Positions 23,626-34,185 of a stretch of 64,000 nt of DNA are shown piece after piece. A program made the translations under genes and the position numbers. The DNA is from Membranipora membranacea (lineage: Eukaryota > Bryozoa > Gymnolaemata > Cheilostomatida > Membraniporidae), in contig OU612072.1 of the NCBI GenBank assembly GCA_914767715.1, positions 21,698,001 to 21,762,000 on the forward strand, given 5' to 3'. The notes below the pieces were generated by a model. The model was given only the letters and a program-made list of their open reading frames with translations, was not told the DNA's origin and did not search any database. Position 1 is the first letter of the stretch. Every line of letters begins with the position of its first letter.

Positions 23626-25356
23626 TTAGTTGCTGGTTGGTATGAGTAGCACTAGTTTGTGTACAGGCCTGTCAAGTAGTTGGCCGCTGCCGAGATGAAG
23701 CTGGACCTTACATACAAGGCCATCTTTACTGAGGTAGGCTGCTTTGACTAGTGCAAGTTTCCATTCGCACCTAGGTTCACTGGTTTCAGCAAGCAGCACG
23801 ACGTCGCCAGGTTGTACGTTTCTCTGAGGAGAGATCCACTTTTGTCTGGATTGGAGATGATGGAGGTACTCCCTTTTCCACCTGCACCAGAATTGTTGTG
23901 CGAGGTATTGAACCCGTCTCCATCTTTTTCTGAAATATAGGTCAGGTTCAGTGAAGTCGCCTGGAGGAGATGAGTGGTGTTGACCTTTCATGGTTAGTAG
24001 CATGTTAGGTGTCAGCGAGAGAGGTTATACAGTTGATTCTGTGTTCATCTGTTCTAATGACAGTGGCCTGGAGTTGATAATTGCCATGCATTCGTATAGA
24101 AGTGTCCGTAGACTAGCTGTGTCTAGTCTAGTTGAAGTTTGTTCGAGAAGGATGCCTGACATTACATTTCTTACAGTCCTGATGAGGCGCTCCCAGCAAC
24201 CACCCATGTGGCTGGCAGAGGGCACGTTGAACTTGAAGTCACACTGTTTAGACTTGAGGTAGGTTTGTGTTTTGGCGTCGATCATATCGAGCATAGCCTT
24301 CTGAAATTCATTATTAGCACCAATGAAGTTGGTACCTCTATCCGAGATCATGGTTTGAACAGGTCCTCTAATTGAAGTGAAACATCTATCACCGTTGATG
24401 AAACAATCTGTTGACATATCATCTAGAAGTTCGAGGTGTACAGCACGACTGGTTAAACAGCAGAAGATGAGGCCGTAGCGTTTGTTTTCTTTCCTCTTGT
24501 CCTTGCAGATGAAAGGGCCGAAGCAATCCATGCCTACATGAGTGAAGGGTGGGGCTGGCTCTGTCCTTGAAGTTGGCAGGTTAGACATCTTCTGAGTAAG
24601 TGGTTGTCCCCGTAAACGAGTGCATCTCACACACCTATGTATTATTGAAAAGATCATCCGTGCACCTTGACCGAAGAGGAAAACACCACTGGTTCTGATA
24701 TGATTAATTGTAGTGAGCTTTCCTGGATGAGCTGCTTCGGCGTGTTTGTGGGAAGCGAACAGTTTAGTTAGATGGGCCTACCAGTTAGAAGGGCTGGATG
24801 CCTGACATTGTACGCGGTAAGTGCATCCTTTAGACGACCCCCAACTCTCAATATTCCATGACTGTCTAGGAAAGGGTCTAGTTTGAACAGCTGTGACCGT
24901 TTTGTCTATGTCGTCTGCGAAGTACCGTCTTTGTATGAGCTTGACGATTGTGTTGAATACTACGCTACTGTCAGGGTGCATATCTGATGTTTTAGAAACC
25001 TTGTTGAGCTTAGATCCGAATCTGAGAATGAGGCTTATGATTTTCGTCACCTTGATCCACGAGCTGAATTTGTCGAAGTGGGATAGGAGTTCTATCTCAG
25101 AATCAGCAATGGTAGCATGAGAGAAAACTCGTCTGATCTCTGGGTCATCGTTTTTGAGGGGGATTTCAGGTTGGGTTTTGGCCAGCATGCTGAAGGAGGG
25201 ATCAGAGAGAAAAGCTGGGCCACATAACCAGGAATCTGTTAGCTGAGAGACATAAGCGCCTCTAGAGACTATGTCGGCGGGGTTTTCGTGGGTTGAGACG
25301 TAATGCCATTGTCCTGTAGTTGATGAATCTTTGATTCTTTTGACCCGATTACACAC
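23626..25356 (-). pseudogene. BEL/Pao integrase with DUF5641-like C terminus
   Basis: One minus-strand frame runs from 25356 to 23626, interrupted by TAG at 24778 and TAA at about 24025. It begins with the end of the RNase H region (HYVSTHENPADIVSRG), followed by a zinc-binding HHCC module (SHKHAEAAHPGK, then HRCVRC). The integrase core has all three acidic residues: GMDCFGPF, ISDRGTNF and GGCWERLIRTVR. The last part (QPGDVVLLAE and flanking sequence) matches the DUF5641 domain found at the end of Pao polyproteins. The domains are intact in outline, but the two stops prevent a full product. Confidence 0.9.
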
Positions 25357-25451
25357 AAATGTATGAAACGCTTTGGCTTCGTTTGCGATGTAGCTAATGA
25401 CGGAGATTTGAGATCTTCATAATTCAACTCGCTTAGTAAGAAATCAGCTAG

Positions 25452-25778
25452 CTAGTCAGAGTCAACCTGAAGGAAACATCTTGGGACTTGGAAGGTATTG
25501 AGGTCAGGCAGACTACTGAACCATCTCTTCCATCTAACTGATTGATCTTCAGATAATGGGTCGTCCCAATCTTTCTTTTCCCTACAAAGATCCTGTATGA
25601 GAAGTTTACCAACGAGAATGAATGGTGCGAGAAACCCTAGCGGGTCAAAGACTGATGCAACGCTAGACAGAATACCTCTGCGAGTTCGAGGCTTAGGTTC
25701 ATTGGATTTGTCTGAAAACTTGAAGCTGTCATCTGAGATATCCCAGTTGAGACCTAGAGCATGAGTAACGTCTGACAT
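25452..25778 (-). pseudogene. BEL/Pao A17-type segment; RNase H largely deleted
   Basis: The frame contains RRGILSSVASVFDPLGFLAP, the hallmark following the Pao reverse transcriptase. It stops after FLQVDSD, and within about 100 bases the sequence resumes at the far side of RNase H (SYIANEAKAFHTFVCNRV). In complete elements about a hundred residues separate these motifs, so the RNase H catalytic region has been lost. Confidence 0.85.
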
Positions 25779-26749
25779 GGAGGATATATCCTTTGTGGAT
25801 GGACTGTCGCATCCTCTACCTCAGCATTGTTTGAGAGAAACTTATGAAGTACTAGGTTGCCTTTCTTGGAGAGACATTGAGCATCTTTGATGAGTTTTAT
25901 TGCTTGGGTAGGGGTTGGTAGAGAGATCAGTCCATCATCAACAAAGAAGCTGTTATGAATGAAGGATGACGCTTCTGGATATTCAGCTGAGTGCTCTGTT
26001 GCCAGTTGTTTAAGGCCAAATATAGCACAGCTAGGAGATGAGGTTGCTCCGAAGAGATGAACGTTCATCTGATAGTCTGTGATATTATCAGATCCATCTT
26101 CGTACCACAAGAATTTAAGATATTTCCTATCTTCTTCAGCCAGCCGAAATTGGTGAAACATTTTCTGTATGTCGCATGTGACGGCCACCTTATCCTTTCG
26201 GAATCTACATAGAACACCTGCGAGGGTGTTGTTCAGATCGGGGCCTTGCAATAGCTGTTTGATCAAAGACTGGCCTTGGTATGTAGCACTGCAATCAAAA
26301 ACAACTCTTAGTTTGCCTGGTTTGTGAGGATTGAAGACTCCATGGTGGGGAATGAACCAACCAGGTTCAGCAGGACTGCAGAGTTGGGCTTCGCCTTTGG
26401 AGATTATCTCTGACATAAACTCCCTGTATTTGCTGTTGAGTAGTGGGTCTGAGGCCAGCTTTCTTTGGAGCCCTTTAAATCTTCTCAAGGCATATGATCT
26501 ATTGTCTGGAAGCTGGGGTAGCTGCTTGAAAGGTAAAGGCATTGTGTAGAAGTTATCTACTGTTGTGACAGACTCGATCATTTTCTTCATGAAGATTAAG
26601 TTGTCCTGTGACATAGGGGTACCGTCATTGACGTTGAAGTCATCTGTGAGGCATCTCATGATTTCATCAGAGTTCAGTTCCTCAGCATTAATCTTGTGAG
26701 CTATAGCTAGTTGCTGATCACCAACACATGAGCCCCAACAATGCTCCAT
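25754..26749 (-). pseudogene. BEL/Pao reverse transcriptase
   Basis: A 331-codon frame with typical Pao reverse-transcriptase blocks: WFIPHHGVFNP, KLRVVFDCSA, VAVTCDIQKMFHQF, HLFGATSSPSCAIFGL and the catalytic box FFVDDG. It overlaps the following frame by 25 bases, where the reading frame shifts. The domain itself appears uninterrupted, but it is cut off from protease upstream and integrase downstream by frame changes. Confidence 0.92.
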
Positions 26750-26780
26750 CCAATAATAGTTTGTAGAGCATAGGGCTCAG

Positions 26781-27482
26781 TTACACTTGGTTGTATTCTA
26801 GCAAGTGGTACGAGGCTGCTGGGCAATTGACGCCGATCAGAAGAGCAATGTCGCAGGACTGAAGTGGTGTGAGCTTGTTTGCGATGTGTTGCAGACTCTT
26901 CCATTTCAATGCTGTTTCAGGTGATGGAATGTGAACACAATCCCCAGGGATGCAGGTCTGTGAGAAGGTTTGAGGAATGTAGATATAGTCATCTGAGTTC
27001 AGTCCTCTTACTCTTAGCTGAGAGTATTTCCTGCAATTGACAATCTGGTTTTGTGATGTCATTGTAGACATCTTCAGTCTAGCGGGTGAAGATGGGGCAT
27101 TGAGGTAATCGGCAGTGTCAGCAGATATAAAGGACGTATTAGACATACTGTCCACTAGAGCATAAACCAGAGTTTCCTTTTCTGGGTTCTCGGGTGAGGA
27201 GACATACACCGGAAGGATGGTTGTAGTGAGGCTTGAGTTTTGTGCAGAGTGGATGTTGTGGCTAACTGCTTCCTCCGTAACAGATGTGTTGTATTTTGAG
27301 TTGGACAGTCCTGAAGAATCCGTCCTACTGTCATGGAGGCATGTCGCGTGGTCTTCATTGCACTTGACGCACTTGACTTTGACCCAGCAATTCTGTCTAC
27401 CATGTCCCTTGTGCAAGCAGTGGAAGCACAGGTTCTCTTCCTTGATTATCTCCTGTTGTTTGGCATATGGCAGCTTGGACAA
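26781..27482 (-). pseudogene. BEL/Pao zinc knuckle and aspartic protease
   Basis: The frame has a CCHC knuckle (CFHCLHKGHGRQNC; C-x2-C-x4-H-x4-C) and then a retropepsin-like segment (YALVDSMSNTSFISADTADYL). The active-site motif reads D-S-M-S where D-S-G-S or D-T-G-S is usual. A first half-knuckle (MCHNCKTKDSHDTSC) lies just upstream in another frame, so a one-base frameshift near 27482 separates them. Confidence 0.85.
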
Positions 27483-27535
27483 CTTGTGTCATGTGAATCC
27501 TTTGTCTTACAGTTGTGACACATCTTGCTTGGATT

Positions 27536-29673
27536 TTAAGAGAAGGAAGGTTTACCATCTTCATGTGTGTTAGATGGAAGAGGGCTAGCAGAGACAGTGT
27601 TGAGAGTTGTTGCTGGTTTGATGGTAGAATGCTTTCTCTGGTTTTTAGCATACTTAGTCATGGCTGCCATTGACGCGGTGTTGTTGTTGAGTAGGAATGC
27701 TTCCTTTTTGACAAACTCTGTGTAGTCATGGAAGGATGGATGAGTCTTGCGATCATATTTGATTGATCCTGTTATGCGTGACCATTTTTCCATCAGTTTT
27801 GTTGGAAGGGAATTGGGGAATATCCTCATACTTCGTGAGTCACTGAGCCTTTCTAGGTCAGTTATAGAAGACATTGTGGTGATACACTGGCTAAGGAAGT
27901 TGGAGTATTGCTCAAGAGCTTTACCATCACCATAAGATATTTGTGACCATTCTTCCAACCGATCCTTGTAGGCTTCAGTGATATCGAAAGGATCTCCATA
28001 CAATTCATCGAGTTTCCTTCTAGCATTGTAGTAGGCATCTGGGTGTTGAGAGACAAGAACCCTTTGACTTTGAGTCTCCACTGAGGTAGTCTTCGAGATA
28101 AATCAGCTTCTGTTCAGGCAGGAGTGACTTATTTCCTGCTAGCAAATCGAATGTGGTTCGCCATTTTGGATACTGTATGATATCAGAGGATAATTTGAAT
28201 GGTTTGGCTGGAGGCAGACTGTTAATGTCTACAGACTGCTTAACAAGCTGTAGCATTGATGAGTCACCCTCCATAGAGCAATGACTGTTGTGTGACCGAG
28301 AGAGTTCTGCAGGGAGCAAGTAAGTCTGTACTGATAGCTACGAATTTCATCTTTGGCCTTCAATATTTTCAATTGCATTTCCAACTCCAGTTCTGAGGGT
28401 GCACTGGTATGAGGTTGATGGCCATAAATAGAGTTCTGGTTTGCTTGGTGTGAGGCCATCGAAGGCAGATAATCGAGTCGTGTAGAAGCCAAATTAGGCA
28501 CTGGAGGGGTAATTCCATGTGAAGCGGGCTGTCCCACAGACTGAATATGACTAGGAGTTTTCCGGTTTATAGAGCTGCTTATGGGAGGGTATAATGACCC
28601 TGGCTGAGATTGTGGGTTTGTGCGCACACTACCACTGTGGGTTAATGAGCAATCAGCATAAGTATGAGAAGCTGACGGAGGTTGGTATGAAATACCAGGT
28701 ACAAGTGGATGGCAAGTATTTACACCTGACTGAGAGTTGTTGATTAAGCCCTGAGGGTTACATGCTGTTTGCATGAAAGCTTGTATAGAATCTGAATGAG
28801 AGTAAGCATGTTGATAACCTGGAGTTGCAATACTTTGAGATTGGATCGAGGGGGCGTGGTTAGGTACACCTGAGCCATATAGACTAGTTCTACCTTGATG
28901 ATCATACATGGTAGATGAGTATGACGTGCTAGGCATAACTGAGTGTTGCATCCAGCGAGCATATGGGACCTGATTTATTGTCCCCGCTGAAGAGTGATTC
29001 AGGGTAGTTGGATTACCCTGATTATATGGCTGACCAGATGAATGGAGCCATGGCGGAGGAGGAGCATGGTTAATCGTCCCCTTAGATGAGTGAGTGAGGG
29101 TAGGGGGATCACCCTGGTTGCTTGGCTGAACAGATGAGTGGAGCCATGGATGAGGAACATGATTGGTTATCTCCTTTGATAAGTGATTCAAAGTATGATG
29201 AATACCCTGGTTGGTTGGCTGACCAGATGAATGAAGCCATGGTGGAGGAGGGGTATGATTAGTTGACCCCCCGATAATTGATGCTAGGATGATGGGATGT
29301 GAGAGATTATCCCCCTTGGATGATTACCACCTATATTTGGCCTATGTACCGGTACATTTGGGTTTTTTGGAATTCCCCCGGGGCCGTGATATTCATTGTT
29401 GTAATATGAATTCGGATACTGTTGATTAGGGTACCCTGAATATTGTTGAGTGTGTGCAGCAGGCTCTAAATATGTAGACGGCATTGCTGCACTGGTGTGC
29501 GTTGTAGATGGTATTTGTGCGCCTGAATTGTAAGGCATATCGTTATGAGTGTTGTTGAAGATTTGAGAGGCAGTTGATGAGTTGTCTTCTCTTTCGTTAA
29601 ACTGTCGAACAGGGGTGGCGGCAATGTTTGATGTTGAGTTGTCTCTCTCACCTTGTAGGTCCTGATTGTTCAT
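27536..29673 (-). pseudogene. BEL/Pao gag region
   Basis: Four overlapping or adjacent minus-strand frames (29673-29284, 29191-28229, 28319-28020, 28081-27536) together cover the gag part. The 3' portion (QYPKWRTTFDLLAGN, LIYLEDYLSGDSK, DAYYNARRKLDELYGDP) matches the DUF1759 domain of Pao gag proteins. The 5' portion is rich in Pro, Ser, Gln and Asn and contains two or more imperfect repeats of about 35 residues (NHxP..PWLHSS.QP.NQG.P.TL.HSS). Frames change between segments, and a TAA closes the last one. Confidence 0.8.
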
Positions 29674-30631
29674 CGCTGGTTGGTGCAGAAGAGCTGATTG
29701 GCTAGTAGAAGTAGGAGGTAGGTTGTCATTTCCTAACTGGGAAGCTGCTGGTGAGTTGTGATTATCTGATTGAGCTCAGTATTAGCTCAGCTTTATTACC
29801 AGATTTGTTGAGGTGAAGGCTGCTGAGTTCATCTTTGAGCTCGTTATTACTCCATCGCTCAATGCTGCTGATAAAGCGCTGCTGCAGAGACATAGTTTGG
29901 TTTTGTATGTGGAGTGTGGTATCTCCGAGAATATTACAGCTGATGGAAATCGCTATGCACTAAGCGCAGGGGCCGACGCACGGTGTGTAGGTTTTACAAT
30001 TACAATAGTAATGGCTGGGTGGTAACAACTGCCAGAGTACCACAAAATATTGACACAATATGATTGCATGTAACAACATGGAATGAAGACGAACCTAATG
30101 TGTGTATGTATGCAACTATACAGGGAGAGCGTGTAAGTACAAATACGATAAGGTTGTCAAAGTGTCAGCAAGGAATGTAAAGGTCAGACTAGGGCTGTGC
30201 TTGTACGACAGCTTAGCTGGGCATAGAATGTTAGTATCAATGAATAGGATATTGTGCTGCTAGTTTACTGCAGGCAATATAATGTCAATGCAGATTTAGA
30301 GCTTGGAAATGAGCAGACAACTTTCTCAAGAATGGAATTCTGGGTAATTGCTTGATCTCACCACTGTATCAGAGTAGAATGCTCGTAGGTAGAGAAGTAT
30401 GACTTCTGAGGGTAGTATATGATATATGACAATCAGCATACAATGTTAGTGTTTATTATAGTCAGCAACGTGTCTGTCGGCCGATAGTGTTAGCGTGAAT
30501 TCTTCACCACAGCAGCACTGGAAGCAGGCTCTAGAGGAGTAGTGTTTAATATAGCAGTTTATCGCTAGAGGGACATCAGTAGCAGACTTATATAGCATAA
30601 CATCTGAGCTGGGTTATATGTTATATGTAAT

Positions 30632-30649
30632 ATAGCGCCGTCTTCTCCA
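30632..30649 (-). other. Primer-binding-site candidate
   Basis: On the minus strand, TGGAGAAGACGGCGCTAT lies 11 bases inside the 5' LTR boundary. It starts TGG, as expected for pairing with a tRNA CCA end. The tRNA was not identified. Confidence 0.4.
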
Positions 30650-30660
30650 AATGTGTTTAC

Positions 30661-31454
30661 TATATTGCGAAGGCTATTTTGAATTCCGTGTGTATGACGC
30701 AGTGTATTGTTTTACTGATTTACTGGTAAACCTGTGGAAAGGTAAAATGAATTAATAATATGTGTAAGAGAGAAAAACGAATGAGCGAATGAGTATGCTA
30801 CGAGAAATAGCTGGTTTGATGCTGACAAGCATCAAACAATGAAAAACTCTCCTGTTATAATTTATTCCTCAATTGAATGAACGATTAGGTCATTAACCAA
30901 AGGAAGAAATGTACATGATTCTAAATAGTACACGAAGAAAAACTCACACATTATGAGCGGATATAATAGCCATCCAATATAATAATTATGAGCATAGGTG
31001 ACTAGTCCTGTGTACATCAACTGTAAATAATAATTGATTATGAGGACATGTTTATACATTGACAAGTTGCACACTACACATGAAGGAATGAATGCAAGGG
31101 ATCTCAATTCAACAACATAAGAAATATGAGATTTGTGTTGTGTGTATGCACTGTAAAAAGAGTTGTAGAAAAATACACTTACAGGTTAACTGAGTGCTCT
31201 TAGCTGTGATGTAAACAGTACGAAAACTCGATGACTAGTGAATATTATGATTTCTGTCACAGATAGGTTTGGTCTGCGTGACAAGATAAGAGGACTGCAT
31301 TCTATTGTTAGAAATGTCAGATCAAGGGCTTATAGTCAATTTATAGAGTATTTAAATTGTATTATCTGCTAAAAATAGCAACAGAAATGTCCCTTGCACA
31401 AACTACAACACCGTTTACCGACCCCTAACGCCAGCGCTATCTAACATCGTTACA
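30661..31454 (-). repeat. 5' LTR of the BEL/Pao element (794 bp)
   Basis: It matches the 474-bp LTR at 23119-23592 at both ends, with roughly seven single-base differences. A 333-bp segment at about 30935-31267 is absent from the other LTR. The outer left dinucleotide is TA here instead of TG. Confidence 0.95.
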
Positions 31455-31459
31455 AATAG

Positions 31460-32238
31460 CATTCTTGCATCAACCTACGATGTAATTATTCACTGTTGTC
31501 ATGATACTGGGCCAGTTAACCACAATAGGTTTTACAGAATCATCAAGCTTTGCAATATTCAAAGGTCCTTTAGGAACGGGACTAAAAATACCGGAGGTCC
31601 ACTGGGTGTTTGCACACCCCACATGCAGTAAAAGGATCTCCTATTCGATATATTGAGTGGTTGGAATTCTTGCGTGCTAGGGTAGAGTACGGCTTGAGTA
31701 CTATGGGTCCCTGTACCTGTACTCTAGAGAGGATAACCCTCTCGCAATGAAGACTTAGACTTAACCTTCAAGAAGCAAGAAGCGAGGCATTTGCCAAAAC
31801 CGGTAATTTTAGTGAGACTTCAAAGATTGTAAGGACAAAAAACGACGCCCTCCATACCAGTTGATGATGAACAATACCCGAGCACTTGATATCCAGTATT
31901 ATCAGTATCTCATGCTGTTCATGCCATTCACAACTGTGACCACATATTGGGTAGAAACTGGATTATCTTGCTGTGACAATTTAAGTAGCGCCCTCATTTC
32001 GATTAGTGTCAGTATTGTATGTGTGAAATTTTAAATGGGCACCCACATGGTGAAGCGGGTGCATTTATTGCTGAACAAGCTTTCCCACATTGAAGAATCC
32101 ATGCTGCTTGTTTTATTTTGGGGTACCCGTAGAGAAGTGAATTATCAAGCACAATATCAATTGTTTCCATTCTGAGAATTGTTATGTGGTTTGCAAGCTT
32201 AATAGATTCCTCTTCACAAAGAGTCATCATAATTTTAA
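31460..32238. other. Spacer, no gene seen
   Basis: Sequence between the BEL/Pao target site and the secreted-peptide promoter. I see no coding signal or clear repeat in it. Confidence 0.5.
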
Positions 32239-32352
32239 CCAATCATGAAGCACATTATCCGCAACTATATAAGTAGGGAGGATGGACCCAGTCATCACCC
32301 ATTGTTGTGTTTGACTGTAGCTGTGTCGTAACTTGATAGACAAAATTCAAAG
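32239..32352 (+). promoter_or_regulatory. Core promoter and 5' UTR exon of the secreted-peptide gene
   Basis: A CCAAT motif near 32239 and a TATA box, TATATAAG at 32266-32273, are followed about 30 bases on by a plausible start site (CAGTCATCACC). The first exon then ends at AAG with donor GTGAGT at 32353. Spacing fits an RNA polymerase II promoter. Confidence 0.65.
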
Positions 32353-32529
32353 GTGAGTGTCTGTCTCTATTTGGGCAGATTGGAGTAAATTTCGGCTTGT
32401 TGTAACCAGTTAAGAGAAAATAAAATTTTCATATACACTTTATTTTGTTATTCAATTCCCCTTTCAGGGCCAATGAGAATATGCTTACATTAAGATTAAT
32501 GATACATGATGCAACTTATGTATTAAGTG

Positions 32530-32645
32530 CACCCCCTTATGAAGAGCTCACCTCCATAAACAGCTTGGATAGTGACCAGGATTCAAACTTACAGCTCTCA
32601 GATTGCGAGGCCAGAATCCTAACCACTACACAACTCTGCCATAGA
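32530..32645 (-). mobile_element. tRNA-derived SINE copy (family 2)
   Basis: On the minus strand, GTTGTGTAGTGGTTAGGATT, CCTCGCAATCTGAGAG and the B box GTTTGAATCCTGG are in order. The same arrangement, including TTGCAATC, recurs at 62500-62592. It lies in intron 1 of the secreted-peptide gene. No acceptor stem closes, so it is not a tRNA gene. Confidence 0.6.
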
Positions 32646-32869
32646 ATGAAATGGAATGCTTTGCAATCTTCATGAATTTGAACCCAACTACCATTAGATC
32701 ATTCTGGTAACAATCGTATTTTTTGAGGGCACTATAGATAGATCGATAGATATTAACTTTATTCATCATATGAGAACGATTGTTGCACTCATATTGTGTT
32801 TCAGATAAATTATTCCACTGCGTATAATAATATTCTTTAGAATAGAACAAGTTGTCATCTCATCCGCAC

Positions 32870-32953
<84 letters not shown>

Positions 32954-32970
32954 TATATGTATATGTATGC
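32870..32970. repeat. (ATATAC)n microsatellite ending in an inverted ATATGT tract
   Basis: About 13 copies of the hexamer ATATAC switch to ATATATATGTATATGTATG, so the end can fold back on the array. It lies in intron 1 of the secreted-peptide gene. Confidence 0.95.
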
Positions 32971-33048
32971 GTTTTTATTTATGGTCCATTAAACACAAAA
33001 CTCCGAAGCCACATCATTCACATTGTTCATTTTGTTGTAGGTAAAAAC

Positions 33049-34062
33049 ATGAAAATGAAGACCACATTTCTAATCTCTCTGCTCATCGCGTTCTGCGCTA
33101 CATCTCATGCCGACGGTAGGTTGTCATTCGACTTTCCTCAATTAAAAAAATCAAAAGAAATAATACTAGAGAGCACTCACATGAAGCACTTTATTTCTCT
33201 AATTGATGAGACAAATAAACACATCATCATTAGGATTGTTGAACACTGCTAAGATTGTGGGTCACTTAGTCCTTTACCAATGTGTTGGCGCTCGCTTGCT
33301 CATTGGCTCTTGCTACCCCAACAGCCAATAGGATCAGAGCAAGACGTCGGCTAGGAAGCTGTGTCTCCTAGTTCAAATACCACATTCAGTTTTGAGCAAA
33401 TTTATATACAATTTTTATTTGGCTCATAATATCATCATAATTGGATCTTTTACAAAACAGTCTATTAAATATCTTTTAATACTATTGGTGATGTCGGAAA
33501 AGAATATTGTTTAGGCATTGAAATCCATATCTGGAATTGCATAATTAGCTTTCTTTTGCCAAACAAAGGGCTTGCAAAAATAGCCAGTCCCTAGTAGAAT
33601 TTCTAGAAATGCCCAAAATCATTAATGATTAGCGTTTGCAGTTTTGTAAACAAGATAACTTCCCAGGCTGCATTCCGAATGCTTGTAGGGACAGCCAATA
33701 AGATCATTGTCAGATCAGCCCCTATGTTGAGTGTTTTATTTGGATGGGGTTATGCTAATATTTCCATTCAATGAGAAGAATTTCATTCTGTGTGTATAGG
33801 TGACAAACACACCATTGCGAACTTTGGTGTTTGGTGTACTGTGCGTGCTTACAGTTACTGTTGGATATTCAGTTTTTGAGTAATCAAAGAAGTAGATTGG
33901 CTCTCAACTTTGCTGATAGTTCCAAATTGTCTCCTTTTTTCTTGTGCATGAAAAGAAAAGTACTTTATTATTATTATTATCATTACAGCAAGAGTTGCTG
34001 ATAGACTTGCTGAAATTCTGAGAAAGTCTGGATCAGGCAGTAATGGCAAATTAGGAGGATAA
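33049..34062 (+). CDS. Short secreted peptide precursor, 46 aa
   Basis: The coding exons are 33049-33115 (preceded by acceptor TTGTTGTAG at 33040; donor GTAGGT) and 33989-34062 (acceptor CATTACAG), joined in phase 1 and ending with TAA. A non-coding first exon ends at 32352. The protein begins MKMKTTFLISLLIAFCATSHA, a textbook signal peptide with likely cleavage after SHA. The remaining 25 residues (DARVADRLAEILRKSG, then Gly/Ser/Asn and a GKLGG end) form a probable amphipathic helix with a flexible tail and no cysteine. A poly(A) signal AATAAA lies at 34168. The whole gene, including promoter, fits in about 1.95 kb. No family is recognised; a hormone-like or membrane-active peptide is possible. 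A second in-frame ATG at 33055 could also start it. Confidence 0.75.
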
Positions 34063-34167
34063 CAGTGATATTACTCGACCAGCATGCAGCAGCACTGTCA
34101 TATTTAAAAGAACATCCTATTGACTATGAATTTCATTTGTAAAATATTAATTGATAGTTTGAAGTGT

Positions 34168-34173
34168 AATAAA
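34168..34173 (+). promoter_or_regulatory. Poly(A) signal of the secreted-peptide gene
   Basis: AATAAA 106 bases after the stop codon, followed by a T/G-rich stretch (AGTTTGTTGC). Confidence 0.7.
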
Positions 34174-34185
34174 AAGTTTGTTGCA

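Larger units (their letters stand above)
23114..31459 (-). mobile_element. BEL/Pao LTR retrotransposon, decayed
   Basis: LTRs at 23119-23592 and 30661-31454 are bounded by the 5-bp duplication AATAG (23114-23118 and 31455-31459), the usual size for BEL/Pao. Read on the minus strand, the LTR begins TGTAACGATG. The interior encodes, in order, gag-type protein, zinc knuckle, aspartic protease, reverse transcriptase, remnants of the A17/RNase H region, integrase and a DUF5641-like C terminus; no envelope gene is present. The reading frame changes repeatedly and has stops at about 27536, 24778 and 24025, and most of RNase H is missing. It cannot encode a full polyprotein, although the two LTRs differ at only about seven single positions plus one large indel. 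Confidence 0.95.

Noticed and set aside
27217-27573. 118-codon plus-strand ORF
   Set aside because: Antisense shadow of the BEL/Pao zinc-knuckle and protease region.
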